Source of the DNA: an uncultured Actinomycetes bacterium
GTDB lineage: Bacteria > Actinomycetota > Actinomycetes > Nanopelagicales > Nanopelagicaceae
NCBI GenBank assembly: GCA_903822245.1
Contig: CAIJOE010000171.1
Span: forward strand, 1-7,376
Direction: 5' to 3'
DNA length: 7,376 nucleotides
Shown here: in pieces, positions 1-6,968 of the stretch
Numbering within the stretch: the stretch's first letter is position 1
Layout of the letters: the number at the start of each line of letters is the position of its first letter
Made by a program: the position numbers and the translations under genes
Notes under the pieces: model-generated
Database searches by the model: none
What the model was told of the DNA's origin: nothing
What the model saw: the letters and a program-made list of their open reading frames with translations, nothing else

Positions 1-1
1 A

Positions 2-412
2 ACTTCTTATGTCCACGCCGGAATGATTGGTTTGGACAGGGAAAAGATGAGCAAGAGTAAGGGAAACTTAGTATTCGTCTCAAAGTTGCTGAGCCAGGGA
101 ATTGACCCAATGTTAATTCGCTATGCCTTACTCAATGGCAATTATTCTCAAGATCGCATGTGGACTAACGCAATTTTGCAAGAGTCAGACATTTTCATCG
201 GAAGAGTCAGGTCAGCCCTGGCGAGAAATGAAGTAGCACCTACTTCGCAAACAGTCGTGCAGATGGTTAACGCCATCTCAGATAATCTGAACACGGTTTT
301 GGCCTTTAGTCATTTGGAAGCCTGGGTAGATCAAACAGAGGCTGGAATTGAGGGCGGAAGCGTCGGGGAAATCTCCCGACTATTGGACTCACTTTTGGGA
401 CTAGCACTATGA
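2..412 (+). CDS. mshC: L-cysteine:1D-myo-inositol 2-amino-2-deoxy-alpha-D-glucopyranoside ligase, MshC (3' part)
   Basis: Partial gene, cut by the left edge; 136 C-terminal codons are visible, reading in frame from base 2. MshC joins cysteine to GlcN-Ins using ATP, the penultimate step of mycothiol synthesis in the cytoplasm. The sequence shows the class I aminoacyl-tRNA-synthetase signature KMSKS (bases 44-58) in the context HAGMIGLDREKMSKSKGN, followed by a short helical C-terminal region (GIDPMLIRYALL, then a W-T-x-A-I-L segment), as in MshC. Cysteinyl-tRNA synthetase (CysS) is the close paralogue and shares KMSKS. I prefer MshC because the tail after KMSKS is short, only about 120 residues, and because the gene stands before metH, trmI and pafBC as in mycobacteria. 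Its stop overlaps the metH start (ATGA at 409-412), which suggests translational coupling. The zinc-binding and HIGH motifs lie outside the window, so MshC versus CysS is not fully settled. Confidence 0.85.
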   Translation, partial: TSYVHAGMIGLDREKMSKSKGNLVFVSKLLSQGIDPMLIRYALLNGNYSQDRMWTNAILQESDIFIGRVRSALARNEVAPTSQTVVQMVNAISDNLNTVLAFSHLEAWVDQTEAGIEGGSVGEISRLLDSLLGLAL

Positions 413-3400
413 AAACACAATCGACATTGAGAGTTGCACTTGCTAGTCGAGTGGTTATTGCCGATGGAGCCATGGGAACGATGTTGCAAGCACAAAATCC
501 TTCACTACAAGATTTCCAAGGTCATGAAGGATGTAATGAGATTCTAAATATTTCTAGGCCAGACATTGTGGCCGCTGTCCACCGAAAGTACTTAGAAGTA
601 GGCGTTGATGCAATTGAGACCAATACTTTCGGCGCAAACTGGGCAAATCTAGCTGATTATGGGATTGAGGATCGTATATACGAACTTGCCTTTGCAGGTG
701 CAAGAATCGCAAAAGAAGTGGCAACCGAGTTTTCGACTCCTGAAAAACCTAGATGGGTTTTAGGTTCACTTGGACCGGGAACTAAGTTACCAACTTTAGG
801 TCACACAGACTATTTAAATCTTAAGGAAGCCTATTACACCGCTTCGTGTGGACTACTTGATGCCGGAGCAGATGCACTACTTATTGAGACAACCCAAGAC
901 CTCCTGCAGGCGAAAGCGGCAGTAAATGGGGCTCGCGAAGCGATTGATAAATCAGAGCGAGATGTCATTTTGATTGCACAAGTAACGGTGGAAACTACTG
1001 GAACAATGTTGATGGGATCGGAAATTGGCGCAGCGTTAAACGCTTTAGAACCACTGGGAATTGATTTAATTGGACTAAATTGCGCGACTGGTCCTGCTGA
1101 AATGAGTGAGCATCTTCGAGTTTTAAGCAAGAACGCAACGGCTGATATCTCGGTGATGCCAAATGCTGGATTGCCAATTCTTAAAGATGGAGGCGCCTCT
1201 TATCCTTTAGGGCCCGAGGAGCTAGCCAATTATTTGAGCGACTTCGTAGATTCGTATGGAATTGCCCTGGTAGGCGGCTGTTGTGGAACGACTCCAGAAC
1301 ACTTAGCGGCAGTAGTAAAGAAACTAGATCGCCACACCAAAACTAATCGATCAGTTTCCAGAGAGGTAGGGGCATCATCTCTTTATCAATTCACTGCTTT
1401 TCGTCAAGACAACACCTATATGTCAATAGGTGAGCGCACAAATGCAAACGGTTCAAGAGCATTTAGGGATGCGTTGTTGGTTGAAGATTGGCAAACCTGC
1501 ATCGAAATTGCACGAGATCAGATTCGCGATGGCGCGCACATGTTGGATCTTTCAGTTGATTATGTTGGAAGAGATGGTGTTGCTGACATGCGCGAGCTTG
1601 CTTCAAGACTGGCGACAAGTTCAACACTTCCGATTGTTTTAGATTCCACCGAGCCCGCCGTCTTGAAGGCAGGCTTAGAACATTTGGGTGGTCGAAGTGT
1701 TATTAACTCAGTGAACTATGAAGATGGTGATGGTCCAACTTCTCGATTTGCCAAAATAATGCCATTAGTAAGAGAACATGGCGCCGCCGTAGTCGCTCTA
1801 ACCATTGATGAAGAAGGACAGGCTAGAACATCTGAGTGGAAATTGCGCATTGCTAAGCGTTTAGTAGAGGATTTATCAACGAATTGGGGAATGTCAGTCG
1901 GGGACATACTAATTGACTGCCTGACTTTTCCTATTGCAACAGGTCAAGAGGAGACTCGTAAGGATGGCATAGAAACAATAAATGCCATACGCGAACTTAA
2001 GAAACTTTATCCAGAGGTCCAAACGACTTTAGGGGTTAGCAATATTTCATTTGGGTTAAATCCGGCTGCCAGGGTTGTATTGAATTCAGTTTTTCTATCT
2101 GAAGCCGTTGAAGCCGGACTTGATTCTGCCATTGTCCATCCTTCCAAAATTACTCCAATGGCTCGAATTGCTGATGATGTTAAGAAAGTTGCACTCGATT
2201 TAGTTTATGATCGAAGAGAATATGATTCATCAGGTAATACAACCTATGACCCACTTCAAACATTTCTTGAGCTTTTTGATGGAGTTGAAACAAAATCAAC
2301 CAAGATCACTAGAGCTGCTGAACTTGCAGCACTTCCACTGACTCAACGCTTGGAGCGTCGGATTATCGATGGGGAAAAAGTCGGCCTCGAAATGGATTTA
2401 CAGGAGGCTCTTGACGCTGGAATTGCTCCACTTCTAATTATTAATGACCACCTGCTTTCAGGTATGAAAGAGGTTGGTGAGCTTTTCGGCAAAGGCCAAA
2501 TGCAACTTCCATTCGTTTTGCAATCGGCCGAGGTAATGAAAGCCGCAGTGGCCTGGCTAGAGCCGCACATGGAGCGAAGTGATGACGCTGGTAAGGGAAA
2601 GATTTTGCTAGCCACCGTTAAGGGTGATGTTCACGATATCGGTAAGAATCTGGTTGACATAATTCTTTCTAACAACGGTTATTCGACGGTCAATATTGGA
2701 ATCAAACAAACTGTCAACCAGATAATCGAGGCTGCAGAAGCCGAGAGTGTTGATGTGATCGGTATGAGTGGGCTACTAGTTAAATCGACAGTCATAATGA
2801 GAGAGAATTTAGAAGAACTGATGAGTCGCGGGATTTCCAAGAATTGGCCAGTCATACTTGGAGGCGCTGCATTAACTAGAACATATGTTGAGCAAGATCT
2901 TGCCGGCGCTTTTGATGGAACTGTTAGATATGCAAAGGATGCCTTCGAGGGTTTAAGTCTTATGGATTCCATGATGGCGATTAAGCGTGGGGAAGTTGGT
3001 GCTGCGTTGCCACCACTAAGAGAGCGCAGGACGCCAAATACAAGAGCTAATCGTGAAGTTGTCCACGATACGAAACGTTCTGACGTTGCCTCAGATAATT
3101 CCCTGCCAAAGGCACCTTTTTATGGTTCACGGATTGTTAAAGGCATTCCACTGGCATCGTATTTAGGCATGTTGGATGAACGGGCACTTTTTGTTGGTCA
3201 ATGGGGTTTGCAAGGAAAGCGCGGGGAATATGAAGAGATGGTGGAAAGAGAAGGAAAACCTCGCTTACGTGCACTATTAAATGAAGTTGCTGCCAATGGT
3301 TGGTTGAATGCAGCAGTTGTTTACGGTTATTTCCCCTGCTATGCCGAAGACAATGATCTCGTTATTTTGCATCATGAAGGACCCAAAAAGGGTAGTGAAC

Positions 3401-3897
3401 GTACAAGATTCTCTTTTCCTCGACAATCTAGAGATAGGCGACTTTGTCTAAGCGACTTCTTTCGATCCAAAGAGAGTGGAGAAATCGACGTAGTTGCTTT
3501 CCATGTTGTGACTATGGGTCAATCCGTTAGTGAAGCAACGGCTGAACTCTTTGCAGCAAATAAATATCGTGAGTATTTGGAGCTTCATGGCTTATCGGTT
3601 CAATTAACGGAGGCTTTGGCCGAACATTGGCATGCGCGTATTCGTGAAGAAATAGGTTTTTCTGTTGAAGATTCTACGGCGATCTCCGAGATCCTAGATC
3701 AGGGATACCGAGGATCTCGCTATTCATTTGGATACCCAGCCTGTCCAGATATCGAGCAGCAAGTGCAACTTTGCCAATTGTTAGAGCCCGAACGTATCGG
3801 GGTTAATCTCTCAGAGGAATTCCAGCTCCACCCAGAGCAATCAACATCGGCGATTATTGTTCATCACCCTGAGGCTAAGTATTTCAACGCGACATGA
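409..3897 (+). CDS. metH: Cobalamin-dependent methionine synthase MetH
   Basis: Complete, 1162 residues, normal for actinobacterial MetH. It transfers the methyl group of 5-methyltetrahydrofolate through cobalamin to homocysteine, giving methionine and tetrahydrofolate, in the cytoplasm. All modules are visible. Homocysteine-binding domain, about 10-305: the zinc ligands are C225 in GLNCATGP and C291/C292 in GGCCGTTPEH. Pterin-binding domain, about 335-600, opens with IGERTNANGSR. Four-helix cobalamin cap, about 636-725. Rossmann cobalamin domain, about 730-865: D740-x-H742-x-x-G745, with H742 the expected lower cobalt ligand, then S787-x-L789 and G818-G819. A variable linker, about 866-900. 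Reactivation domain, about 900-1150: R1104-YSF-GYPACPD, the S-adenosylmethionine-binding motif. Nothing appears broken. The ATG overlaps the mshC stop (ATGA) and the gene's own stop overlaps the next start the same way. There is only a weak Shine-Dalgarno match upstream (GGGA, about 397-400), so reinitiation is likely. The organism needs cobalamin from synthesis or uptake. Confidence 0.98.
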   Translation: MKTQSTLRVALASRVVIADGAMGTMLQAQNPSLQDFQGHEGCNEILNISRPDIVAAVHRKYLEVGVDAIETNTFGANWANLADYGIEDRIYELAFAGARIAKEVATEFSTPEKPRWVLGSLGPGTKLPTLGHTDYLNLKEAYYTASCGLLDAGADALLIETTQDLLQAKAAVNGAREAIDKSERDVILIAQVTVETTGTMLMGSEIGAALNALEPLGIDLIGLNCATGPAEMSEHLRVLSKNATADISVMPNAGLPILKDGGASYPLGPEELANYLSDFVDSYGIALVGGCCGTTPEHLAAVVKKLDRHTKTNRSVSREVGASSLYQFTAFRQDNTYMSIGERTNANGSRAFRDALLVEDWQTCIEIARDQIRDGAHMLDLSVDYVGRDGVADMRELASRLATSSTLPIVLDSTEPAVLKAGLEHLGGRSVINSVNYEDGDGPTSRFAKIMPLVREHGAAVVALTIDEEGQARTSEWKLRIAKRLVEDLSTNWGMSVGDILIDCLTFPIATGQEETRKDGIETINAIRELKKLYPEVQTTLGVSNISFGLNPAARVVLNSVFLSEAVEAGLDSAIVHPSKITPMARIADDVKKVALDLVYDRREYDSSGNTTYDPLQTFLELFDGVETKSTKITRAAELAALPLTQRLERRIIDGEKVGLEMDLQEALDAGIAPLLIINDHLLSGMKEVGELFGKGQMQLPFVLQSAEVMKAAVAWLEPHMERSDDAGKGKILLATVKGDVHDIGKNLVDIILSNNGYSTVNIGIKQTVNQIIEAAEAESVDVIGMSGLLVKSTVIMRENLEELMSRGISKNWPVILGGAALTRTYVEQDLAGAFDGTVRYAKDAFEGLSLMDSMMAIKRGEVGAALPPLRERRTPNTRANREVVHDTKRSDVASDNSLPKAPFYGSRIVKGIPLASYLGMLDERALFVGQWGLQGKRGEYEEMVEREGKPRLRALLNEVAANGWLNAAVVYGYFPCYAEDNDLVILHHEGPKKGSERTRFSFPRQSRDRRLCLSDFFRSKESGEIDVVAFHVVTMGQSVSEATAELFAANKYREYLELHGLSVQLTEALAEHWHARIREEIGFSVEDSTAISEILDQGYRGSRYSFGYPACPDIEQQVQLCQLLEPERIGVNLSEEFQLHPEQSTSAIIVHHPEAKYFNAT

Positions 3898-4538
3898 TCC
3901 CATCGGCTGTATTTTTTGATATGGATGGAACTCTTACCGATTCTGAACCTATATGGTTTGAATCTGAAAAAGAAGTTATGTCTAGATTTGATTACACATG
4001 GACAGTTGATGATCAACGAGAATGTATAGGTGGACCATTACTAAAGGTTGGTCGAATCATGTCTAACCGTGTCAATGGAGAGAATACTCCCGAATTCTTT
4101 GTTGAGATCTTGGTTGCAAAGGTAAGCGAGAATTTTCAGACAAAGATGGGCTATATGCCTGGGGCATTAGAGACATTAAAGCAAGTCGTGGCACGTGGAA
4201 TCCCTACAGCACTTGTGACGGCAAGCCCAAAGCAATTGGCAGATGCAACAATTCGCGGATTGCCTGGAGACTATTTCGATTTAGTAGTTTCATCTGATGA
4301 TGTTGTTAATACTAAGCCAGATCCTGAATGTTACTTGAAGGCCGCAAATTATTTTGGTGTCGATATAGCTAACTGTCTGATACTAGAAGATTCAAAAACG
4401 GGTGTTATGTCGGCTGCGGCAAGTGGGGCGAAAGTAATAGCCATTCCACATCTGGTGCAAGTCCAAGCCACCGAACAGGTCAAAATCATTAAGACGCTTT
4501 TGGGAATGTCCTTGGATGAACTTTTTGCGCTTCATTAA
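3894..4538 (+). CDS. HAD-superfamily hydrolase, beta-phosphoglucomutase/phosphatase-like
   Basis: Complete, 214 residues. All four HAD motifs are present. Motif I is FFDMDGTLTDSEP with nucleophile D9 and acid/base D11. Motif II is ALVTASPK (T109/S111). Motif III is the lysine in K141-PDPE. Motif IV is LEDSKTG (E165/D166), completing the magnesium site. Residues about 17-85 form an alpha-helical C1-type cap, as in phosphoglycolate phosphatase, beta-phosphoglucomutase and small sugar-phosphate phosphatases. This supports a cytoplasmic phosphomonoesterase or phosphomutase; the substrate cannot be read from sequence. The start ATG overlaps the metH stop (ATGA at 3894-3897), and translation from it places motif I at the usual distance from the N-terminus. 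A HAD gene also lies near metH in other Actinobacteria, but I know of no proven functional link. The family call is firm; the substrate is unknown. Confidence 0.92.
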   Translation: MIPSAVFFDMDGTLTDSEPIWFESEKEVMSRFDYTWTVDDQRECIGGPLLKVGRIMSNRVNGENTPEFFVEILVAKVSENFQTKMGYMPGALETLKQVVARGIPTALVTASPKQLADATIRGLPGDYFDLVVSSDDVVNTKPDPECYLKAANYFGVDIANCLILEDSKTGVMSAAASGAKVIAIPHLVQVQATEQVKIIKTLLGMSLDELFALH

Positions 4539-4543
4539 ACAGG

Positions 4544-4549
4544 TAGAAT
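4544..4549 (+). promoter_or_regulatory. Possible -10 element for a leaderless trmI transcript
   Basis: TAGAAT fits the actinobacterial -10 consensus TANNNT and ends 7 nt before the trmI ATG at 4557. At that spacing transcription would start at or next to the A of the ATG, giving a leaderless mRNA, which is common in Actinobacteria. No good -35 hexamer lies 16-18 bp upstream (only a T-run at 4521-4526). The sole Shine-Dalgarno-like sequence, AGGT at 4541-4544, is too far from the ATG to be ideal. TANNNT is a weak pattern, so this is a candidate only; trmI could simply be co-transcribed with the upstream genes. Confidence 0.35.
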
Positions 4550-4556
4550 CCCAATC

Positions 4557-5423
4557 ATGACCAGTCCGATAGAGCGTGCCTTGTTCCAAGTAGGCGATCG
4601 TGTTCAACTTACCGATGCTAAAGGCAAAATGCACACGATCACACTTCAGGTAAATCAGGAGTGGCACACCCACAATGGTTGGTTGGTTCATAACGAGGTA
4701 ATTGGACTTCCCGAGGGAAGCGTTGTTGAAACAACCGGGGGTTTGAAATTTCTAGCTTTTAAGCCGCTCTTGAGTGACTATGTACTCTCGATGCCTCGCG
4801 GAGCAACCATCATCTATCCAAAGGATTCAGCCGCAATTTTAGGAATAGCAGATATCAAACCTGGTGTCAGGGTACTTGAGGCAGGAATCGGTTCTGGAGC
4901 CTTAGCAATCTCCCTGATTAGGGCAGTTGGCCCAGAAGGATTTGTAAGCTCTTTTGAAAAACGTGAAGAATTCGCCGAAATCGCTGAGAAGAATGTTAAA
5001 CATTATTTTGGTTCTACACCCAAAAATTGGTCCTTAACTCTTGGCGCAGTTCAAGAAGCCGTTTTTGAAGATAAGTTTGATCGAGTTATTTTAGATATGT
5101 TGGCGCCCTGGGAATGCGTGGAACTTGCTAGCCAAGTCTTGGTTCCAGGAGGCGTTTTTCTTTGTTATGTTGCAACAACTACACAGCTTTCTAACATCGC
5201 TGAGGCCATCAAGAAGTCAACACATTTCACCGAACCCGAGAGTTCTGAGCTGATTGTTAGAGGATGGCACCACGAAGGCCTTGCGGTCAGGCCTCAACAC
5301 AGAATGATCGGACACACTGCATTCCTGATAATGGCCAGACGACTTGCGCCCGGAGTAATTGCCCCGGCTCGCAGACGCCGTCCATCAAAGGGCGCATATG
5401 GCATCAATGACTCGGAGAGTTAA
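4557..5423 (+). CDS. trmI: tRNA (adenine(58)-N1)-methyltransferase TrmI
   Basis: Complete, 288 residues, close to the size of mycobacterial TrmI (Rv2118c family). It uses S-adenosylmethionine to methylate N1 of A58 in the T-loop of tRNAs and normally works as a tetramer. An N-terminal beta-rich domain occupies about 1-75. It is followed by PRGATIIYPKDSAAIL (80-95), a family hallmark before the Rossmann methyltransferase fold. SAM motif I is VLEAGIGSGALA (106-117), with acidic E134 at the end of strand 2 in SFEKRE. The catalytic-region motif is LDMLAPW with D180. The C-terminal RPQHRMIGHTAFL (245-257) is also typical, as is the basic tail with four arginines near 272-275. The gene starts 18 nt after the HAD gene, so it may be co-transcribed with it or have its own promoter. 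Its TAA interlocks with the stop codon of the convergent FKBP gene. In many Actinobacteria trmI is followed by the proteasome ATPase gene arc/mpa; here it is not. Confidence 0.95.
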   Translation: MTSPIERALFQVGDRVQLTDAKGKMHTITLQVNQEWHTHNGWLVHNEVIGLPEGSVVETTGGLKFLAFKPLLSDYVLSMPRGATIIYPKDSAAILGIADIKPGVRVLEAGIGSGALAISLIRAVGPEGFVSSFEKREEFAEIAEKNVKHYFGSTPKNWSLTLGAVQEAVFEDKFDRVILDMLAPWECVELASQVLVPGGVFLCYVATTTQLSNIAEAIKKSTHFTEPESSELIVRGWHHEGLAVRPQHRMIGHTAFLIMARRLAPGVIAPARRRRPSKGAYGINDSES

Positions 5424-5947
5424 GCAACCTTAACTAGATCAACCACGAAGATAAGAGTTTCATTGGGCCCAATTGGTCCAGCTCCTTGAGCGCCATAACC
5501 AAGTGCAGGCGGGATCACTAGTAAACGTCGTCCGCCTTCTTTCATTCCTGGCATACCCTTCTGCCATCCTGGAATAACTTGGGCTAATGGGAACGTAGCA
5601 GGAGATCCCGTTGTCCAAGAACTCTGGATCACTTTTCCAGTTGACCACGAAGCCAAAACATAGTGAACGGTCAAAGTCGATGTGGCTGCAGCAACTGCGC
5701 CTTTTCCTTCAATTAGATCTCGACTGTATAGATCTGATGGTGCGCTACCTTGCGGAGTGCCTAGTTTGGGTTCCTGTCCGGCAGAACCTGTAACGCTGAC
5801 ATATTGGTTTTCGCTGTTAGTCACGATTGGAGCCTTTCCTTTGTCGCCAGCGCTGACCCCACCGTCTGTGGTGCAGGCTGTTAGTAAAAGAAGAGAAGGG
5901 ATAACAAGCAAGGTTACCTGCAAGCTTTGGTGGACTTTCTTGTTCAT
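5420..5947 (-). CDS. FKBP-type peptidyl-prolyl cis-trans isomerase, predicted lipoprotein
   Basis: Complete, 175 residues from the ATG at 5947. A longer frame runs to a TTG at 5977, but the ATG is chosen because it gives a textbook lipoprotein signal: MNKK, a hydrophobic stretch, then lipobox LLTAC with C25 as the lipidated residue. The protein should therefore be anchored outside the cytoplasmic membrane. A low-complexity linker spans about 26-75. The FKBP domain, about 78-175, is recognised from VHYVLASWSTGK, VIPGWQKGMPGMKEGGRRLLVIPPALGYG and NETLIFVVDLVKV. It matches human FKBP12 pocket residues at Y96 (Y26), W128 (W59), Y151 (Y82) and F167 (F99). The position of FKBP12 D37 (FDSS) is Q108 here (IQSS), which may weaken classical isomerase activity. 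An FKBP gene next to pafB is common in Actinobacteria. It is convergent with trmI and divergent from pafB. Its natural clients are unknown. Confidence 0.93.
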   Translation of the reverse strand: MNKKVHQSLQVTLLVIPSLLLLTACTTDGGVSAGDKGKAPIVTNSENQYVSVTGSAGQEPKLGTPQGSAPSDLYSRDLIEGKGAVAAATSTLTVHYVLASWSTGKVIQSSWTTGSPATFPLAQVIPGWQKGMPGMKEGGRRLLVIPPALGYGAQGAGPIGPNETLIFVVDLVKVA

Positions 5948-6032
5948 TATTGGGCACCAGTCTGTTAGTAAATTCAAATAACTATGGGGTTAGATTACCA
6001 AAAGAGCTGAAAAGTCATAATAAGGTGGCTAC
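5948..6032. promoter_or_regulatory. Divergent promoter region between the FKBP gene and pafB
   Basis: This 85-bp AT-rich gap is the only intergenic space here from which two genes diverge, so both promoters should lie in it. For pafB, CATAAT at 6016-6021 resembles a -10; TTACCA at 5995-6000 could be its -35, but the 15-bp spacer is short. A second pafB-directed candidate is CTGTTAGTA at 5962-5970, followed 8 nt later by TAACTA (5979-5984), a partial resemblance to the mycobacterial PafBC-dependent promoter. For the FKBP gene, read on the minus strand, TAATCT at 5997-5992 is a possible -10, about 45 nt before its ATG. None is certain; the function of the region is inferred from gene orientation. 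Confidence 0.55.
6022..6028 (+). promoter_or_regulatory. Shine-Dalgarno site supporting the pafB GTG start
   Basis: AAGGTGG lies 4 nt before the GTG at 6033, with its AAGG core 7 nt before it. It is a fair match to the anti-Shine-Dalgarno sequence, although the spacing from the full motif is short. It supports the GTG as the real start of pafB, whose protein then begins ADKKTERLINL, the usual PafB beginning. Confidence 0.5.
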
Positions 6033-6968
6033 GTGGCTGACAAGAAGACTGAGAGATTGATTAATCTCACCCTGGCCTTATTAGCCTCTAAACGTTACCT
6101 TCGAAAACATGAGATTTTTGCCAGCGTAGCCGGTTACAGCGGCGAACTGGCATCGATGGAACGGATGTTTGAACGTGATAAAAGTGATTTACGTTTGCTA
6201 GGTATCGATATTGAAGTTGGTGATATCGACCCACTTTTCGAAGATGAACCTGGTTATCGAATAATCCAGAGTGAATACGAGTTGTCTCTACCAGAACTTA
6301 GCCCTTCAGAAATAGCCCTTATATCTCTGGCTGGTAATCTATGGAACGACTCAATTTTGGCACCAAGTGCTCAATCAGGTATTAGAAAACTTGAATCCCT
6401 AGGTATTCCCGCAGCGATGGACCTTAACTTGCAGATTCAATATCGCTTTGAGAATCCAGGCACTGATATCGAATTGGTTCGACTCTCAATCGAAGAAAAG
6501 CGTCAAATTGAATTCATATACGAATCTAAATCGACCAAATCGCGCAAGGTCAACCCTTACCAAATATTACTTTGGAAGGGATTTTGGTATCTGCTCGGAG
6601 AGGATATTTCCGATAAGGCCATCAAACTCTTCAAATTCGCCAGAATAAATGGCTCAGTACAAACCACTGGGAAAGGTGATTCATTCAAAATTCCTGAGGG
6701 TTTAAACCCTGCCAAATTTTTGCCAGATGCTGAGAGTGAATCTTCTAAAGCTAAGGTATCGATCAGAGCAGGAGAAGCACAATTGCTTCGAAGAAAAGGA
6801 GAATTAATTTCCAATTTAGGGGATGTGGATATTTTCGAGATTTCCTACGTCAGTGAATCAATGTTATTGCATGAAATTCTATGGCATGGTTCCAGCGTAG
6901 AATTGTTGGAGCCCGAGCATTTGCGCGAAGAACTTATTGATAAGTTGAAGAAGTTATCCAATGAGTGA
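6033..6968 (+). CDS. pafB: WYL-domain transcriptional regulator PafB
   Basis: Complete, 311 residues, GTG start supported by AAGGTGG upstream. With PafC it forms the PafBC activator, which in mycobacteria switches on the LexA-independent DNA-damage response (recA and many repair genes). In order: an N-terminal winged helix-turn-helix, about 6-60, opening with the typical KTERLINLTLALLASKRYLRKHEI; a connecting region with SPSEIALISLA (91-100); a WYL domain, about 140-215, containing FWYLLGED with the namesake W185-Y186-L187; and a C-terminal WCX-type extension, about 240-309. WYL domains are thought to sense a ligand, and single-stranded DNA has been reported as the PafBC trigger. The stop lies 8 nt inside pafC, so the pair is translationally coupled. 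In relatives with a proteasome, pafA lies just upstream; here the neighbour is the divergent FKBP gene. The assignment is strong from sequence plus context. Confidence 0.93.
   Translation: MADKKTERLINLTLALLASKRYLRKHEIFASVAGYSGELASMERMFERDKSDLRLLGIDIEVGDIDPLFEDEPGYRIIQSEYELSLPELSPSEIALISLAGNLWNDSILAPSAQSGIRKLESLGIPAAMDLNLQIQYRFENPGTDIELVRLSIEEKRQIEFIYESKSTKSRKVNPYQILLWKGFWYLLGEDISDKAIKLFKFARINGSVQTTGKGDSFKIPEGLNPAKFLPDAESESSKAKVSIRAGEAQLLRRKGELISNLGDVDIFEISYVSESMLLHEILWHGSSVELLEPEHLREELIDKLKKLSNE

Noticed and set aside
2..412. Cysteinyl-tRNA synthetase instead of MshC
   Set aside because: KMSKS is common to both, but the C-terminal part after it is short and the neighbours are those of mshC. 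Not excluded outright, because the N-terminal two thirds are outside the window.
834..1130. Antisense open frame of 98 codons inside metH
   Set aside because: It lies wholly within the conserved homocysteine-binding domain, has no recognisable domain, and is explained by the codon pattern of metH. The same holds for the other antisense and shifted frames in metH.
3681..3719. Inverted repeats near the end of metH: GATCTC-C-GAGATC at 3681-3693, and a 9-bp stem pairing 3687-3695 with 3711-3719
   Set aside because: It sits inside the conserved reactivation domain of MetH, has no T-run for termination, and an arm of this length is expected about once by chance in a window this size.
5462..5473. 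Perfect 12-bp palindrome ATTGGGCCCAAT
   Set aside because: It encodes the conserved IGPNE segment of the FKBP domain and has no loop, so it is not a terminator; a binding site is possible but nothing else supports it.
5947..5977. Longer FKBP start at the TTG at 5977
   Set aside because: It would add ten residues (including W and C) ahead of a signal peptide that already begins well at MNKK, and TTG is a weaker start codon than the ATG at 5947.
5682..5981. Plus-strand open frame of 99 codons opposite the FKBP gene
   Set aside because: It is the complement of the FKBP signal peptide and linker; the FKBP reading has a clear lipobox and domain, and this frame has no recognisable features.
6557..6814. 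Minus-strand open frame of 85 codons inside pafB
   Set aside because: It overlaps the conserved WYL region of pafB and has no start signal or domain of its own.
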